NCBI GenBank assembly: GCA_964474655.1
Contig: CAYYTU010000002.1
Span: forward strand, 104,232-168,231
Reading direction: 5' to 3'
DNA: 64,000 bases
Origin: CAYYTU01 sp964474655
Lineage (GTDB): Bacteria > Chloroflexota > Anaerolineae > B4-G1
Each line of letters begins with the position of its first letter. The first letter of the stretch is position 1. This document shows positions 33,726 through 43,127 of this stretch, piece by piece. The notes below the pieces were generated by a model. That model worked only from the letters and a program-made list of their open reading frames with translations, had not been told where the DNA came from and did not search any database. A program made the position numbers and the translations under genes.

Positions 33726-34676
33726 ATGCCCACGAATATTCTGGTCAACACCGCCATCGTCCAGGCCGCGCCGGTCCTCTTCGACCGCGAGGCGGCGGTC
33801 GAGAAGGCCCGCCATCTGATCCACGAGGCAGCCTCGCAGGGAGCGCAGTTCGTGCTCTTTCCGGAGGCTTTCATCCCCTGCTACCCGCGCGGCCTGAGCT
33901 TCGGAATGGTGGTCGGCAGCCGCAACCCAGAGGGGCGTGCTCTCTGGCAACGATACTGGGAGCAGAGCATCGAAATCCCCAGCCCCGCCACGGAGGCGCT
34001 GGGCGAGGCGGCCCGGGAGGCCGGCGTCTATCTCGCCATCGGCGTCACCGAGCGCGATGGCGCGTTCAGCCGCGGGACGCTCTACTGCACGCTGGTCTAC
34101 TTCGGCCCGCACGGGCGCGTGCTGGGCAAGCACCGCAAGCTGAAGCCCACCGGCGCCGAGCGGTTGATCTGGGGCGAGGGCGATGGCAGCACCCTCACCG
34201 TACTCGATACGGCGCTGGGCAAGATCGGCGGGCTGATCTGCTGGGAGAACTATATGCCGCTGGCCCGCACAGCGCTCTACGGGAAGGGCGTCGAGTTCTA
34301 CCTGGCGCCGACGGCCGACGCGCGCGAGACCTGGCAAGCCACGCTGCGCCACATCGCCTGCGAGGGCCGCTGCTTCGTGCTGGGCTGTAACCAGTTCGTG
34401 ACGAAGGCGATGTACCCGGCTGATCTGCCGATGCGCGATGAGCTGGACGACCAACCGGAGGTGATGTGTCGCGGCGGAAGCGTGGTCGTCTCGCCGCTGG
34501 GCGAGGTGCTCGCCGGTCCGCTCTACGATCAGGAAGGCATCTTATACGCCACACTCGATCGGGATGAGATCATCAAGAGCAAGGTCGATTTCGACGTGGT
34601 GGGCCACTACGCTCGCCCCGACGTGCTCCAGCTGCGCGTCGACGAGCGGCCCAAGCACCCGATGCGCGATGCGTGA
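33726..34676 (+). CDS. Nitrilase (carbon-nitrogen hydrolase)
   Basis: It hydrolyses a nitrile to carboxylate and ammonia. The protein has 316 aa. The catalytic triad is visible as E47 (VLFPEAFIP), Lys in HRKLKPT (136-142) and C172 (GGLICWENYMP). LICWENYMPLAR is typical of true nitrilases rather than amidases. AGGAG lies before the ATG. The next gene overlaps it by 8 bp. Substrate unknown. Confidence 0.9.
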   Translation: MPTNILVNTAIVQAAPVLFDREAAVEKARHLIHEAASQGAQFVLFPEAFIPCYPRGLSFGMVVGSRNPEGRALWQRYWEQSIEIPSPATEALGEAAREAGVYLAIGVTERDGAFSRGTLYCTLVYFGPHGRVLGKHRKLKPTGAERLIWGEGDGSTLTVLDTALGKIGGLICWENYMPLARTALYGKGVEFYLAPTADARETWQATLRHIACEGRCFVLGCNQFVTKAMYPADLPMRDELDDQPEVMCRGGSVVVSPLGEVLAGPLYDQEGILYATLDRDEIIKSKVDFDVVGHYARPDVLQLRVDERPKHPMRDA

Positions 34677-35484
34677 GTCGAAGGGCTCGCCGACGCCCTG
34701 GCTCTTCCTGGCGTTGACGGTCGGCGCGACGTGGCTCTGCTGGGTGCCGGCCGCGCTGGTCCGCTCGAGCGGCCCGGCCTGGTCGGCGACGCTGTTACAC
34801 TACCTGGGCGGGGTGATGCCGCTGGCGGTGACGCTCGTCTTGCTTTACACCCACCACACAGCAGAGGAGCAGCGCGACTACTGGCGGCGCGTCATCGACT
34901 TCAACCGCATCGGCGGCCGGTGGTACGCTATCACCCTGCTCACCATGCCTCTTCTCTCCCTCCTCGCTGCCCTGCTGGACGTGATGCTGGGCGGCGGCGG
35001 GGGCATCCCCACGGGGCTGCTGCGCTTCCTGCCGCGTCCTCTGTCGATCGTACCTTTTGCCATTTTTATGCTACTCTTCGGCCCGTTACCGGAGGAACTG
35101 GCCTGGCGCGGCTATGGGCTCGACCGTCTGCGGGAGCGCCAATCGCCGCTGGTCGCCAGCCTGATTCTGGGCGCGGTCTGGACGGTATGGCATCTGCCGC
35201 TGTTCTTTATCAGGAGCACGTACCAACGCGGGCTTGGGTTAGGAACCCAGAGATTCTGGCTTTATATGCTGGACAAGATGCCGCAGTCAGTGCTGATGAC
35301 GTGGATCTACAACAACACCCGGCGTAGCACGCTCTCGGCGATCCTGTTTCACTTCACCGTCAACTTCGTGGGCGAGCTCTTCGACCTGGCGCCGCAGGCC
35401 GAGCTGTTCTACATCGCGCTTTGGTACGTCGCGGCTGGCCTCGTCGCGGCTCTCTGGGGTGCTAGAACACCCCACCGGGAATAA
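34669..35484 (+). CDS. CPBP-family intramembrane metalloprotease
   Basis: This polytopic membrane protein (271 aa, about 7-8 segments) carries the family's catalytic motifs. These are the PEELAWRGYG glutamate pair with Arg, VWTVWHLPLFF with its His, and ILFHFTVNFVGE with the third metal ligand. Bacterial members act as CAAX-like proteases or bacteriocin immunity proteins. The start ATG 34669 overlaps the nitrilase stop by 8 bp, so the two may be co-translated. Confidence 0.85.
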   Translation: MRESKGSPTPWLFLALTVGATWLCWVPAALVRSSGPAWSATLLHYLGGVMPLAVTLVLLYTHHTAEEQRDYWRRVIDFNRIGGRWYAITLLTMPLLSLLAALLDVMLGGGGGIPTGLLRFLPRPLSIVPFAIFMLLFGPLPEELAWRGYGLDRLRERQSPLVASLILGAVWTVWHLPLFFIRSTYQRGLGLGTQRFWLYMLDKMPQSVLMTWIYNNTRRSTLSAILFHFTVNFVGELFDLAPQAELFYIALWYVAAGLVAALWGARTPHRE

Positions 35485-35848
35485 CGCCGCGTGGGGCCGA
35501 TTCGAGGCCACGAACGAGGAGCCAGCTGAGCAGACCTCATGCGCGTCAACTTAAGCGTTGACGTGTAGAAGTTTTGCTCCAGTGGGCTGTAACCCCACTG
35601 CTTGACCAAATGGTGATGAGATCCTCGCGAACACCAAAAACACGGGTTACATGCAACGCATAGGCCACCAGTGGGTTATAACAGACGCAATCGCAAATGG
35701 CTCTCTGGGATTTCACACGGTCGGAGACTTGAGACTGCTCAGCGCGGGTTACAAACCCACTTCGAACACCACGGGAAGTCCCAGAGAACCTGGCAAATCC
35801 AGCGCACCATATTGTATGCCGATGCGCTGCTATTGATTCGAGGGGAGT
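35485..35848. other. Intergenic region with small palindromes
   Basis: No gene seen. It holds CGTCAAC/GTTGACG (35544-35563), CAGTGGG/CCCACTG around CTGTAAC (35580-35600), GTGGGTTATAAC (35671-35682) and GCGGGTTACAAACCCAC (35744-35760). The last three resemble one another and the palindrome at 851-871. They may be decayed small repeats. Confidence 0.5.
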
Positions 35849-37180
35849 ATGGAAACCAAAATACCACAATCAGAAACGGCAACGCGACGAGAACGCTGGG
35901 CCTGGTACTTGTACGATTTCGGTAATTCGGCCTACGCGGCTGTGGTGCTGCTGGCGGTCTATTCGGCCTACTTCAAAGGCATCGTGGTCGGCAGTGCGGA
36001 GGGCTCGCGACTGTGGGGGATCGCCGTCGGCATCGCGATGTTCATAGTGGCGATCACCTCGCCAATTCTGGGCACCATCGCCGACTTTTCTGGGGCCAAA
36101 AAACGCTTCCTCTTCTTCTACACCGCTATGACTGTCATCTTTGGCGCGTTGCTCTTCTTCGTCCAGGAGGGCGACTGGTTCATCGGGATACTCTTCTTCA
36201 TCCTGGCGGAAATCGGCTATCGCAGCGCCCAGGTCTTCTACAACGCGCTGCTGCCGGAGATCGCCGCTCCCGAAGACATCGGACGTATCTCCGGCAACGG
36301 GTGGGCTATCGGTTCCTTCGGCGGCATTCTCTGCTTGCTGATCGTACTGGCGCCGATTGTGCTGACCAATAGCAACCCACTAGTAGTGCGGCTTTCACTG
36401 GTCTTCACTTCGATCTACTTCGCGGTCTCCGCCCTTCCCATCTTCCTATGGTTGCGAGAACGCGCCGAACCCCGAGAGTTACCGGAAGACGAGAATTTTA
36501 TCTCCCTGGCGTTCAAACGGCTGGGGCAAACATTTAAGATGATCAAGCGGTTCCAGGAATTCATCAAATTCATCATCGCTTTTCTGATCTACAACGATGG
36601 CATCCTTATGACGCTTAACTTCGCAGCCATCCTCGGCGCGGTGTTGCATGGAATGGAACAGCAAGAGCTGATCATCTTTATGATCATCGTGCAGCTGACG
36701 AGCGTGGCGGGCGCGTATCTCTTTGGATTGCTGGCCGATGACTTCGGCGGCAAGAGATCACTCATCATCGCCCTCCTCCTGATGATCATTCCGATAATAT
36801 GGCTCTACTTCAGCTATTCTCGTCTCGAATTCTACTTCATCGGCGGGCTGGCCGGATTCGCGCTGACCGGCGTTCAATCCGTCAGCCGCGCGATGGTGGG
36901 AATGTTCAGTCCGCCAGGCAAAAGCGCCGAGTTTTATGGTTTCTTCGCGGTGACGGGGCGTATGTCGTCATTCGTCGGCCCCACTATCTTTGGGTTGATC
37001 GCCGCTGAGGCGACCCAATGGTATCAAGAGACGCAACAGATGAGCGCGCTGGTCGCGGAAGAGGCCGGGCACCGCCTGGCGCTCTTCTCTATCGTCGCCT
37101 TCCTGCTGGTCGGCCTGGTGATACTGCTGTGGGTCGATGAGGAAAAGGGACGCAAAGCAGCGAGGGTCGAACTACAATGA
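35849..37180 (+). CDS. UMF1-family MFS transporter (Atg22-like)
   Basis: This integral membrane transporter has 443 aa and about 12 membrane segments. The N-terminal RWAWYLYDFGNSAYAAVV is the hallmark of the UMF1/Atg22 family, and loop 2-3 has SPILGTIADFSGAKKR. The substrate is unknown; eukaryotic Atg22 exports amino acids from vacuoles. It overlaps plsC by 4 bp (ATGA), implying translational coupling and a possible link to envelope lipid metabolism. Confidence 0.88.
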   Translation: METKIPQSETATRRERWAWYLYDFGNSAYAAVVLLAVYSAYFKGIVVGSAEGSRLWGIAVGIAMFIVAITSPILGTIADFSGAKKRFLFFYTAMTVIFGALLFFVQEGDWFIGILFFILAEIGYRSAQVFYNALLPEIAAPEDIGRISGNGWAIGSFGGILCLLIVLAPIVLTNSNPLVVRLSLVFTSIYFAVSALPIFLWLRERAEPRELPEDENFISLAFKRLGQTFKMIKRFQEFIKFIIAFLIYNDGILMTLNFAAILGAVLHGMEQQELIIFMIIVQLTSVAGAYLFGLLADDFGGKRSLIIALLLMIIPIIWLYFSYSRLEFYFIGGLAGFALTGVQSVSRAMVGMFSPPGKSAEFYGFFAVTGRMSSFVGPTIFGLIAAEATQWYQETQQMSALVAEEAGHRLALFSIVAFLLVGLVILLWVDEEKGRKAARVELQ

Positions 37181-37920
37181 TGGGAAAAAAGCACACCGAC
37201 TACCCCTATCCCCGTCGGCGCTTGATCCGGATTCTACTGAGTCGAATAGCTCACACATCTCTGTCCTTGTTATCCGAGCTGCACGTAGAAGGCCGAGAGA
37301 ATCTACCTCAGAGGGAGCCGCTGCTGGTGGTCGCCAACCACTTCAGCTTCATCGACCCGGTGGCAATGGTGGCGATAACGCCCTGGCCGCTGGAGTTCGT
37401 TGGTGGCTTCCAGATGCCCAACGCACCGGCCGTGGTGCGGTGGATTCCAAAGCTATGGGGCTACTACCCAGTCTATCGCGGCGCTGCTTCGCGGGACGCG
37501 CTGCGCGCCGCCGAGGCCGTGCTGGAGCAAGGCGGCGTGCTCGGCATCTTCCCGGAAGCGGGCAACTGGGCCACTGTGCTGCGTCCGGCCCGGCCCGGCG
37601 CAGCCTTCCTCTCCGCCCGCACCGGCGCGAGAATTCTCCCGATGGGCTTCGATGGGCTAAACGGGATCTTCCCCGCGCTGCGCCAGGGGCGGCGGGCCCG
37701 CGTCACCCTGCGCATCGGCAAGCCCTTCGGGCCTTTCTATGCCGAAGGCCACGGGCGCGAGCGACGACCGAAACTGGACGCTATCGGACATAAGATTATG
37801 GAGCACATCGCCGAGCTGATCCCACAAGAGAAGCGCGGTCACTACGCCGACGATCCGGCCATCCGCGCCGCTGCCCAGGGCACCGAGATCTACCCCTGGG
37901 ATGAGAACCCCGAGGCCTGA
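37177..37920 (+). CDS. plsC: 1-acyl-sn-glycerol-3-phosphate acyltransferase family protein (PlsC)
   Basis: It acylates lysophosphatidate or a related acceptor in the membrane. The protein has 247 aa. The acyltransferase motif NHFSFID (NHx4D) lies near residue 54, GYYPVYRG follows, and the third block reads GIFPEAGNW instead of FPEGTRS. The second catalytic-region difference makes substrate assignment open. It ends before a strong terminator. Confidence 0.85.
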   Translation: MMGKKHTDYPYPRRRLIRILLSRIAHTSLSLLSELHVEGRENLPQREPLLVVANHFSFIDPVAMVAITPWPLEFVGGFQMPNAPAVVRWIPKLWGYYPVYRGAASRDALRAAEAVLEQGGVLGIFPEAGNWATVLRPARPGAAFLSARTGARILPMGFDGLNGIFPALRQGRRARVTLRIGKPFGPFYAEGHGRERRPKLDAIGHKIMEHIAELIPQEKRGHYADDPAIRAAAQGTEIYPWDENPEA

Positions 37921-37951
37921 TCGCCCGGCCCGCAAGCCAGCAACAGAATGC

Positions 37952-37990
37952 ACCAAAGCCCAGCCGTACCGGCCGGGCTTTGGTCTTTTT
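37952..37990 (+). terminator. Intrinsic terminator after plsC
   Basis: ACCAAAGCCC pairs with GGGCTTTGGT around a GCCGTACCGGCC loop region, followed by TCTTTTTG. Confidence 0.85.
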
Positions 37991-38014
37991 GCTACTATTC
38001 GCCGCTTATGAGCG

Positions 38015-38893
38015 CTAGAATTGCCGCCAGAGCTCTTCAATATCGAGCTCTGCGGCGCTTTCGGCCTGCAATTCCAGCAACTCGCTGTAACTCGCTTGCA
38101 GATTTGCCTTCATCGCCTCGGCCTCTTCGGGGTAGCGGGCTGTGAAAGCGGAGACGAGAACCACAATCATCGCCGCCAGGCCGGTGAAGGAGGGCACGTC
38201 AGTCTGAGTGGGGCCAGGGCAGACGATGGACGTCTCTGCCGCCAGAGCCGCCGCCGCCACCGGCGAGGCGCTGAAGACGAACGTCTGCGCGCCGCGCTGA
38301 CGCGCAAATCGCACCGTGTCGGCCACGTTCAGATCCATCCCCGTGATGGAGAAGCCGATGACCACGTGACCGGGCCCCACCTCTTTGAGGTTGGTCGCCG
38401 CCTCCAGCGGATCAGCCGCGATAGCAACAGCCGGCAAGCCAATCTCCCGCAACGCACTGGCACAAAGGCCGGCCAGGTACGCTGCCTGTCCTTGCCCCGT
38501 AATCCAGATCCGGTGTGCTTCTAAAAGCGTGGGCAACAGGCTATTCACCGAGTCGCGTAACCGCCCCTGCGCCAACGTCAAGTTATGGCGCTCGTTCTCC
38601 AGCAAACTGCGGAACATCTCCGCGTCATCCGTGTTCTCCAAATCTGCGCTATACGAAGCTTTGAGCTCCGATCGCACAATACGTTGAATCTCATGGCTCA
38701 GCTCGCGAAACCCCGAATAATCCAGTTCCTGAGCAAAGCGCACAACCGTAGCCGCGTCCACATCCAGACGATTAGCCAGCTCCGTGGCCGTCATAAAAGC
38801 AGCATCCAGTTGATTCTGGAGCACAAAGTCGGCCAACTTACGGAAACTGGGCGTCAAGCCCTCATATTTCTCCTGTATTCTTTCCCGAAACAT
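38015..38893 (-). CDS. RpiR/MurR-family transcriptional regulator
   Basis: This predicted regulator (292 aa) has an N-terminal HTH of the RpiR type (residues about 1-77: LTPSFRKLADFVLQNQ, ATELANRLDVDAATVVRFAQELDYSGF) and a C-terminal SIS sugar-phosphate-binding domain (about 115-245: RIWITGQGQAAYLAGL, VIGFSITGMDLNV). It diverges from the acyl-CoA synthetase gene across 373 bp. It may control that gene, but RpiR proteins usually respond to sugar phosphates. Confidence 0.88.
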   Translation of the reverse strand: MFRERIQEKYEGLTPSFRKLADFVLQNQLDAAFMTATELANRLDVDAATVVRFAQELDYSGFRELSHEIQRIVRSELKASYSADLENTDDAEMFRSLLENERHNLTLAQGRLRDSVNSLLPTLLEAHRIWITGQGQAAYLAGLCASALREIGLPAVAIAADPLEAATNLKEVGPGHVVIGFSITGMDLNVADTVRFARQRGAQTFVFSASPVAAAALAAETSIVCPGPTQTDVPSFTGLAAMIVVLVSAFTARYPEEAEAMKANLQASYSELLELQAESAAELDIEELWRQF

Positions 38894-39127
38894 ATCATCA
38901 ACTCTCCTTTATCCCAAACTCTAACGCCCCGTCGCCGCCAGTCGCGGGAACGCCTCACCAAAAAGTCACCGTCACTCAAATGACTAGATACAAACAACTT
39001 TTCCCACACATTGGAAAGATCAACTATGATGATTTTCACAACAACTTATTCGTTGGTATATTTTACCACAAGTACAAAAAATTTGCCAGCACAATTGAGC
39101 CCCCTTTCCACAAAGCCTGCAGCATGC

Positions 39128-39156
39128 TTGACGATAACCCGCTCGTGCAATATACT
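39128..39156 (+). promoter_or_regulatory. Promoter of the acyl-CoA synthetase gene
   Basis: TTGACG (39128-39133) and TATACT (39151-39156) are separated by 17 bp, leaving a leader of about 105 nt. The rest of the 38894-39266 gap is AT-rich and shows no gene. Confidence 0.7.
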
Positions 39157-39266
39157 GAAGCGCCGAGGGTCGGTGAGGAGTAAATTCGTTACGCGTCTTC
39201 CTGTTGATTGGGCGCGTATCTCGAAAGCGCTGAGAACGAACGCAACACTCAAATTAGGAGGAGATT

Positions 39267-40979
39267 ATGGAGAAACCCTGGCTCGCTCATTATGAAGATG
39301 GTATGCCGGCCGAGGTCGATATACCAGACACCCCAATCACGCAGAACCTGATCAATGCCGCTCAACGGTATCCGCATCGCCCCGCACTGACCTTTGGCAG
39401 CGTCGTTGAACCACTCGACAACTTACTGCTGGACACCGAGATAGGGTATCCAGACTTGCTCGCTCTGACCCGCCGCTTCGCGGCAGCGCTCCAACAGATT
39501 GGGGTCGAAAAGGGAGATCGCGTGGCCATCTATCTACCGAACTGCCCGCAATTCATCATCAGCTATTACGGCACTCTGATGGCTGGCGGCATCGCCGTCC
39601 CATGCAACCCGCAATATGTGGCCCGCGAACTCCGCCATCAGCTGGGAGATTCCGGCGCCAAGGTGATCGTCACGCTGAAACGAACTTATCCCACCGTGGA
39701 TCAGGTCCGAGCCGAGTCACCGCTCAAGCACGTGCTTGTGGCCGACATAAAGACGTACTTCCCGACCCTGCTCAAACTTCTCTCAGCGTTCGCGGGTGAG
39801 CGCCAGAAGGCCCCCGCGCCAGCGGTCGATGAGATCGCAAACACCCACAGGTTCCAGGAGCTGCTTGAAAGCGCGCCAGATGCGCCGGTCGAGGTGGCGC
39901 TGTCCCCGGAGGAGACCGCTGTGCTGATGTATACGGGCGGCACGACCGGGTTACCCAAAGGTGCCCAGCTGACCCACCGCAACCTCCAGGCCAACGCTGT
40001 CCAGGTGCGCTATATGTTCCACCGGCTAGAGGAAGGCCAGGAAGCTGTACTGGCTGCCCTGCCGCTGTTCCACAGTTATGGAATGACCACTTGTATGAAC
40101 CTCTGCATCCGAACCGGCAGCACGATCATTCTGATTCCCAATCCGCGCAACATCGTCCATATCCTGAAGTCGATCAACAAACACCGCCCGTCGCTCTATC
40201 CCGGTGTCCCCGCGATGTATATCGCCATCAACGAGCACCCCGCCGTTGATAAGTTCGACATCCGATCGCTTAAAGCCGCCATCAGCGGCGCTGCGCCTCT
40301 GCCGGGCGAGGTACAACGCAAGTTCCAGCAGCTGACCGGGGGACGATTGGTGGAAGGCTACGGGCTCAGCGAGGCCTCGCCGGTCACACACGCCAATCCG
40401 GTCTTCTATGGCGATAACCGCATCGGAACCATCGGCCCGCCGCTATCCAGCACCGAGGCTAAGATCGTGGACGTCGAGACCGGGAGACGTGATCTGCCGC
40501 CCGGCGAAGTCGGTGAGCTGGTGGTACGCGGCCCCCAGGTGATGAAGGGATACTGGCAGCGCCCCGAGGAGACAGCCCAGGTCTTACGCGATGGATGGCT
40601 CCACACAGGCGACCTGGCCCGGATGGACGAGGACGGCTACTTCGAGATTGTGGATCGGAAGAAGGACATCATCCTCAGCACCAGCGGCTTCAAGGTCTAT
40701 CCGCGCGAGGTGGAGGAGGTGTTGTATGAACATCCCAAGGTCAAAGAGTGCGCCGTGGTAGGCGTGCCGACGGAAGCCGAGGGAGAAGAGAGAGTCAAAG
40801 CATTCATCGTCCTCCAAGAGGGCCAAACGGCGACGGAGAAGGAGATTCGCGCCTTCTGCGAGGAGAATCTGACGTACTACAAACGGCCCAAATTCATCGA
40901 GTTCCGGGATCAGCTGCCGCAGACCTCAGTCGGCAAGGTCTTACGCCGCGCGCTGCGAGAAGAAGTTTCGCAAGCCTGA
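39267..40979 (+). CDS. Long-chain fatty acid--CoA ligase
   Basis: It activates fatty acids to acyl-CoA via acyl-AMP. The protein has 570 aa. The AMP-binding P-loop is LMYTGGTTGLPKGAQLTHRN. LVEGYGLSEASPVTHANP and GWLHTGDLARMDEDGYFEIVDRKKDII are core motifs, and the C-terminal swivel Lys lies in TSVGKVLRRALR. AGGAGGAG lies before the ATG. The thiolase and hydroxyacyl-CoA dehydrogenase at 31.5-33.7 kb could act on its products. Confidence 0.93.
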   Translation: MEKPWLAHYEDGMPAEVDIPDTPITQNLINAAQRYPHRPALTFGSVVEPLDNLLLDTEIGYPDLLALTRRFAAALQQIGVEKGDRVAIYLPNCPQFIISYYGTLMAGGIAVPCNPQYVARELRHQLGDSGAKVIVTLKRTYPTVDQVRAESPLKHVLVADIKTYFPTLLKLLSAFAGERQKAPAPAVDEIANTHRFQELLESAPDAPVEVALSPEETAVLMYTGGTTGLPKGAQLTHRNLQANAVQVRYMFHRLEEGQEAVLAALPLFHSYGMTTCMNLCIRTGSTIILIPNPRNIVHILKSINKHRPSLYPGVPAMYIAINEHPAVDKFDIRSLKAAISGAAPLPGEVQRKFQQLTGGRLVEGYGLSEASPVTHANPVFYGDNRIGTIGPPLSSTEAKIVDVETGRRDLPPGEVGELVVRGPQVMKGYWQRPEETAQVLRDGWLHTGDLARMDEDGYFEIVDRKKDIILSTSGFKVYPREVEEVLYEHPKVKECAVVGVPTEAEGEERVKAFIVLQEGQTATEKEIRAFCEENLTYYKRPKFIEFRDQLPQTSVGKVLRRALREEVSQA

Positions 40980-40994
40980 GCGTGAGAAAGCAAA

Positions 40995-41020
40995 AGGGCG
41001 GAGCTTTGCAGCTCCGCCCT
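40995..41020 (-). terminator. Terminator between the convergent acyl-CoA ligase and ftsH genes
   Basis: A perfect 11-bp stem (AGGGCGGAGCT, loop TTGC) is followed on the minus strand by TTTTGCTTT. It terminates ftsH and may also stop the opposing transcript. Confidence 0.75.
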
Positions 41021-41043
41021 CTCCACGTCCGTCTATGCCAACG

Positions 41044-42996
41044 CTACGCCGGCGCCGGTGCCGGCGGCATATCAAGCGTCGATTTTCCACGCTCAGGCAG
41101 CGAGGAATCGGACGCTTTCTCATTCTCATTAGCGGCGGCTGAAGGTTTACCCTGAGGAGCCTCGGAGGGCCCACTCCCATCCCGCCCCTCGAACAGGGCG
41201 GTGAACTCGTCAGCATCCAGCGTCTCGACCTCCACCAAGGTTTCGGCGATCCGGCCCAATGCCTCGCGGTGGTGAATCAGAATCTCGCGAGCCGTCTGGT
41301 GAGCCTCCTGCACGATGCGACGGACCTCCTCATCGATCTGCCGCGCCACAGACTCGCTGTAATCACGCTGCTCGCCGATCTCCTTGCCCAAAAAGACCAT
41401 CTCTTCCTTCTGCCCGAAGGTCATCGGGCCCAGCTTATCGCTCATACCGTACCGCGTCACCATTGAACGAGCCAGCTTCGTGACCCGGTCCAGATCGTTG
41501 GCCGCTCCGGTCGTCACGTCACCAAAGACGATCTCCTCGGCTGTCCGCCCACCAAGCGCGAAGGCCAGATCGTCTTGATACTCTTCTTTGCTCTCCAGGT
41601 ATTGATCTTCTTCCGGCAAAGCCATCGTATAGCCAGAAGCCATCCCACGCGCCACAATGGAGACCTTGTGAACCGGGTCACACTTGGGCAGCACGTGGCC
41701 CACGATGGCGTGACCAGCCTCGTGATAAGCCGTAATCCGCTTCTCCTCCTCGGACATCACACGGCTCTTCCGCTCTGGACCGGCAATCACGCGCTCGATT
41801 GAGACCTCAAACTCCTCCATCCCGATCACTTGTTTACCGCGACGGGCCGCCAGAATGGCCGCCTCGTTGATCAGATTCTCAATGTCGGCCCCCACAAACC
41901 CCGGCGTGGCTCTGGCCAGGGTCTCCAATTCCACATCTTCGGCCAGCGGCTTGCCACGCGCATGAACCTCCAAAATCTCCGTTCGCCCTCGAATGTCCGG
42001 TCGGTCGAGCACCACGCGCCGATCGAAGCGACCAGGGCGCAGCAGCGCCGGATCGAGGATATCCGGACGGTTGGTGGCCGCGATGATGATGATGTTCGTG
42101 TCGGTATCAAACCCGTCCATCTCGACCAGGATCTGGTTCAGGGTCTGCTCACGCTCATCGTGCGAGCCGCCCAGGCCAGCGCCACGATGACGGCCCACAG
42201 CGTCGATTTCGTCCAGGAAGATGATGCAGGGGCTATGCTTCTTGGCCTGCTCGAACAGGTCGCGCACGCGGGAGGCGCCGACGCCGACGAACATCTCCAC
42301 AAACTCCGACCCGGAGATCGAGAAGAAAGGCACGCCGGCCTCGCCAGAGACGGCCTTGGCCAGAAGCGTCTTGCCAGTGCCGGGAGACCCCATCAGCAAC
42401 ACGCCTTTGGGAATCCGCGCTCCCAGCTGGATGAACTTTTCAGGCTCTTTGAGAAACTCGACGACCTCCTTCAAGCCTTCCTTGGCCTCTCGCACACCGC
42501 CCACGTCCTCGAAGGTGATAGAGGGCTGATCGCCGGAATACATTCGCGCCCGGCTTTGACCAAAGGAGAGAGCCCGATTGTTGGCTCCCTGGAATTGTCG
42601 CAACATCAGGTATCCACCCACGAGCATCGCTACCACCAGCAGGATGGAACCGCCGGCGCTCAGCAACGTCATCCAATCGGGCGGCTTCACCACTTCGATC
42701 TCCACCCCCGCCAGCTGCTCACTGGAGACGCCCAGATCCTGCAGCTGTTCCGTCAGGGTGGATTCACGACCTTTGTGCGAGACAACATCCGATCCGTCTT
42801 TCAGCTCCACCAGCAGCTTATCATCTTCCACGCGAATGTTGGACACGTTATTCTCTCGCACCTGAGCTGCCACTTCGGAGAACGTCATACTCTGAGTATC
42901 CTGGGCCCGCTGTGAGTAGAAGCTGTAGACTAAAAAGGCCACAGCGGCAAGGATAATCAGGTAGATAAATGGGCTACCTTTCGATTTACCGCTCAC
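41044..42996 (-). CDS. ftsH: ATP-dependent zinc metalloprotease FtsH
   Basis: This is the membrane-anchored AAA+ protease for quality control. The protein has 650 aa. Two membrane segments (about 10-27 and 112-133) flank the periplasmic domain. The AAA module has Walker A MGSPGTGKTLLA, Walker B CIIFLDEIDAVG and the second region of homology NRPDILDPALLRPGRFDR. The zinc site is HEAGHAIVGH. The tail is Pro/Ala-rich. An extended -10 (TGGTATAAT) lies at 43089-43094, and an ACGTTCC/GGAACGT inverted repeat sits at 43021-43046 in its leader. Confidence 0.97.
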   Translation of the reverse strand: MSGKSKGSPFIYLIILAAVAFLVYSFYSQRAQDTQSMTFSEVAAQVRENNVSNIRVEDDKLLVELKDGSDVVSHKGRESTLTEQLQDLGVSSEQLAGVEIEVVKPPDWMTLLSAGGSILLVVAMLVGGYLMLRQFQGANNRALSFGQSRARMYSGDQPSITFEDVGGVREAKEGLKEVVEFLKEPEKFIQLGARIPKGVLLMGSPGTGKTLLAKAVSGEAGVPFFSISGSEFVEMFVGVGASRVRDLFEQAKKHSPCIIFLDEIDAVGRHRGAGLGGSHDEREQTLNQILVEMDGFDTDTNIIIIAATNRPDILDPALLRPGRFDRRVVLDRPDIRGRTEILEVHARGKPLAEDVELETLARATPGFVGADIENLINEAAILAARRGKQVIGMEEFEVSIERVIAGPERKSRVMSEEEKRITAYHEAGHAIVGHVLPKCDPVHKVSIVARGMASGYTMALPEEDQYLESKEEYQDDLAFALGGRTAEEIVFGDVTTGAANDLDRVTKLARSMVTRYGMSDKLGPMTFGQKEEMVFLGKEIGEQRDYSESVARQIDEEVRRIVQEAHQTAREILIHHREALGRIAETLVEVETLDADEFTALFEGRDGSGPSEAPQGKPSAAANENEKASDSSLPERGKSTLDMPPAPAPA

Positions 42997-43020
42997 TTAT
43001 TTCCTCCATCAGTTAACCAG

Positions 43021-43046
43021 ACGTTCCTGATGTCAAAACGGAACGT
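43021..43046. promoter_or_regulatory. Inverted repeat in the ftsH leader, possible operator
   Basis: ACGTTCC and GGAACGT flank a 12-nt spacer, between the likely ftsH promoter and the start codon. It does not match CIRCE. Confidence 0.4.
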
Positions 43047-43088
43047 CCCGGTAATTTACTCACTAAGTTTACATCAATTTACAAGATG

Positions 43089-43094
43089 ATTATA
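43089..43094 (-). promoter_or_regulatory. Extended -10 element upstream of ftsH
   Basis: On the minus strand TGGTATAAT provides a TGn-extended -10. No good -35 is seen. Confidence 0.45.
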
Positions 43095-43127
43095 CCATAA
43101 ATTAGTCCAGCCCGCCATTGGATATTC

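Noticed and set aside
31832..33874. 680-codon minus-strand frame
   Set aside because: Antisense to thiolase and 3-hydroxybutyryl-CoA dehydrogenase, both with clear motifs.
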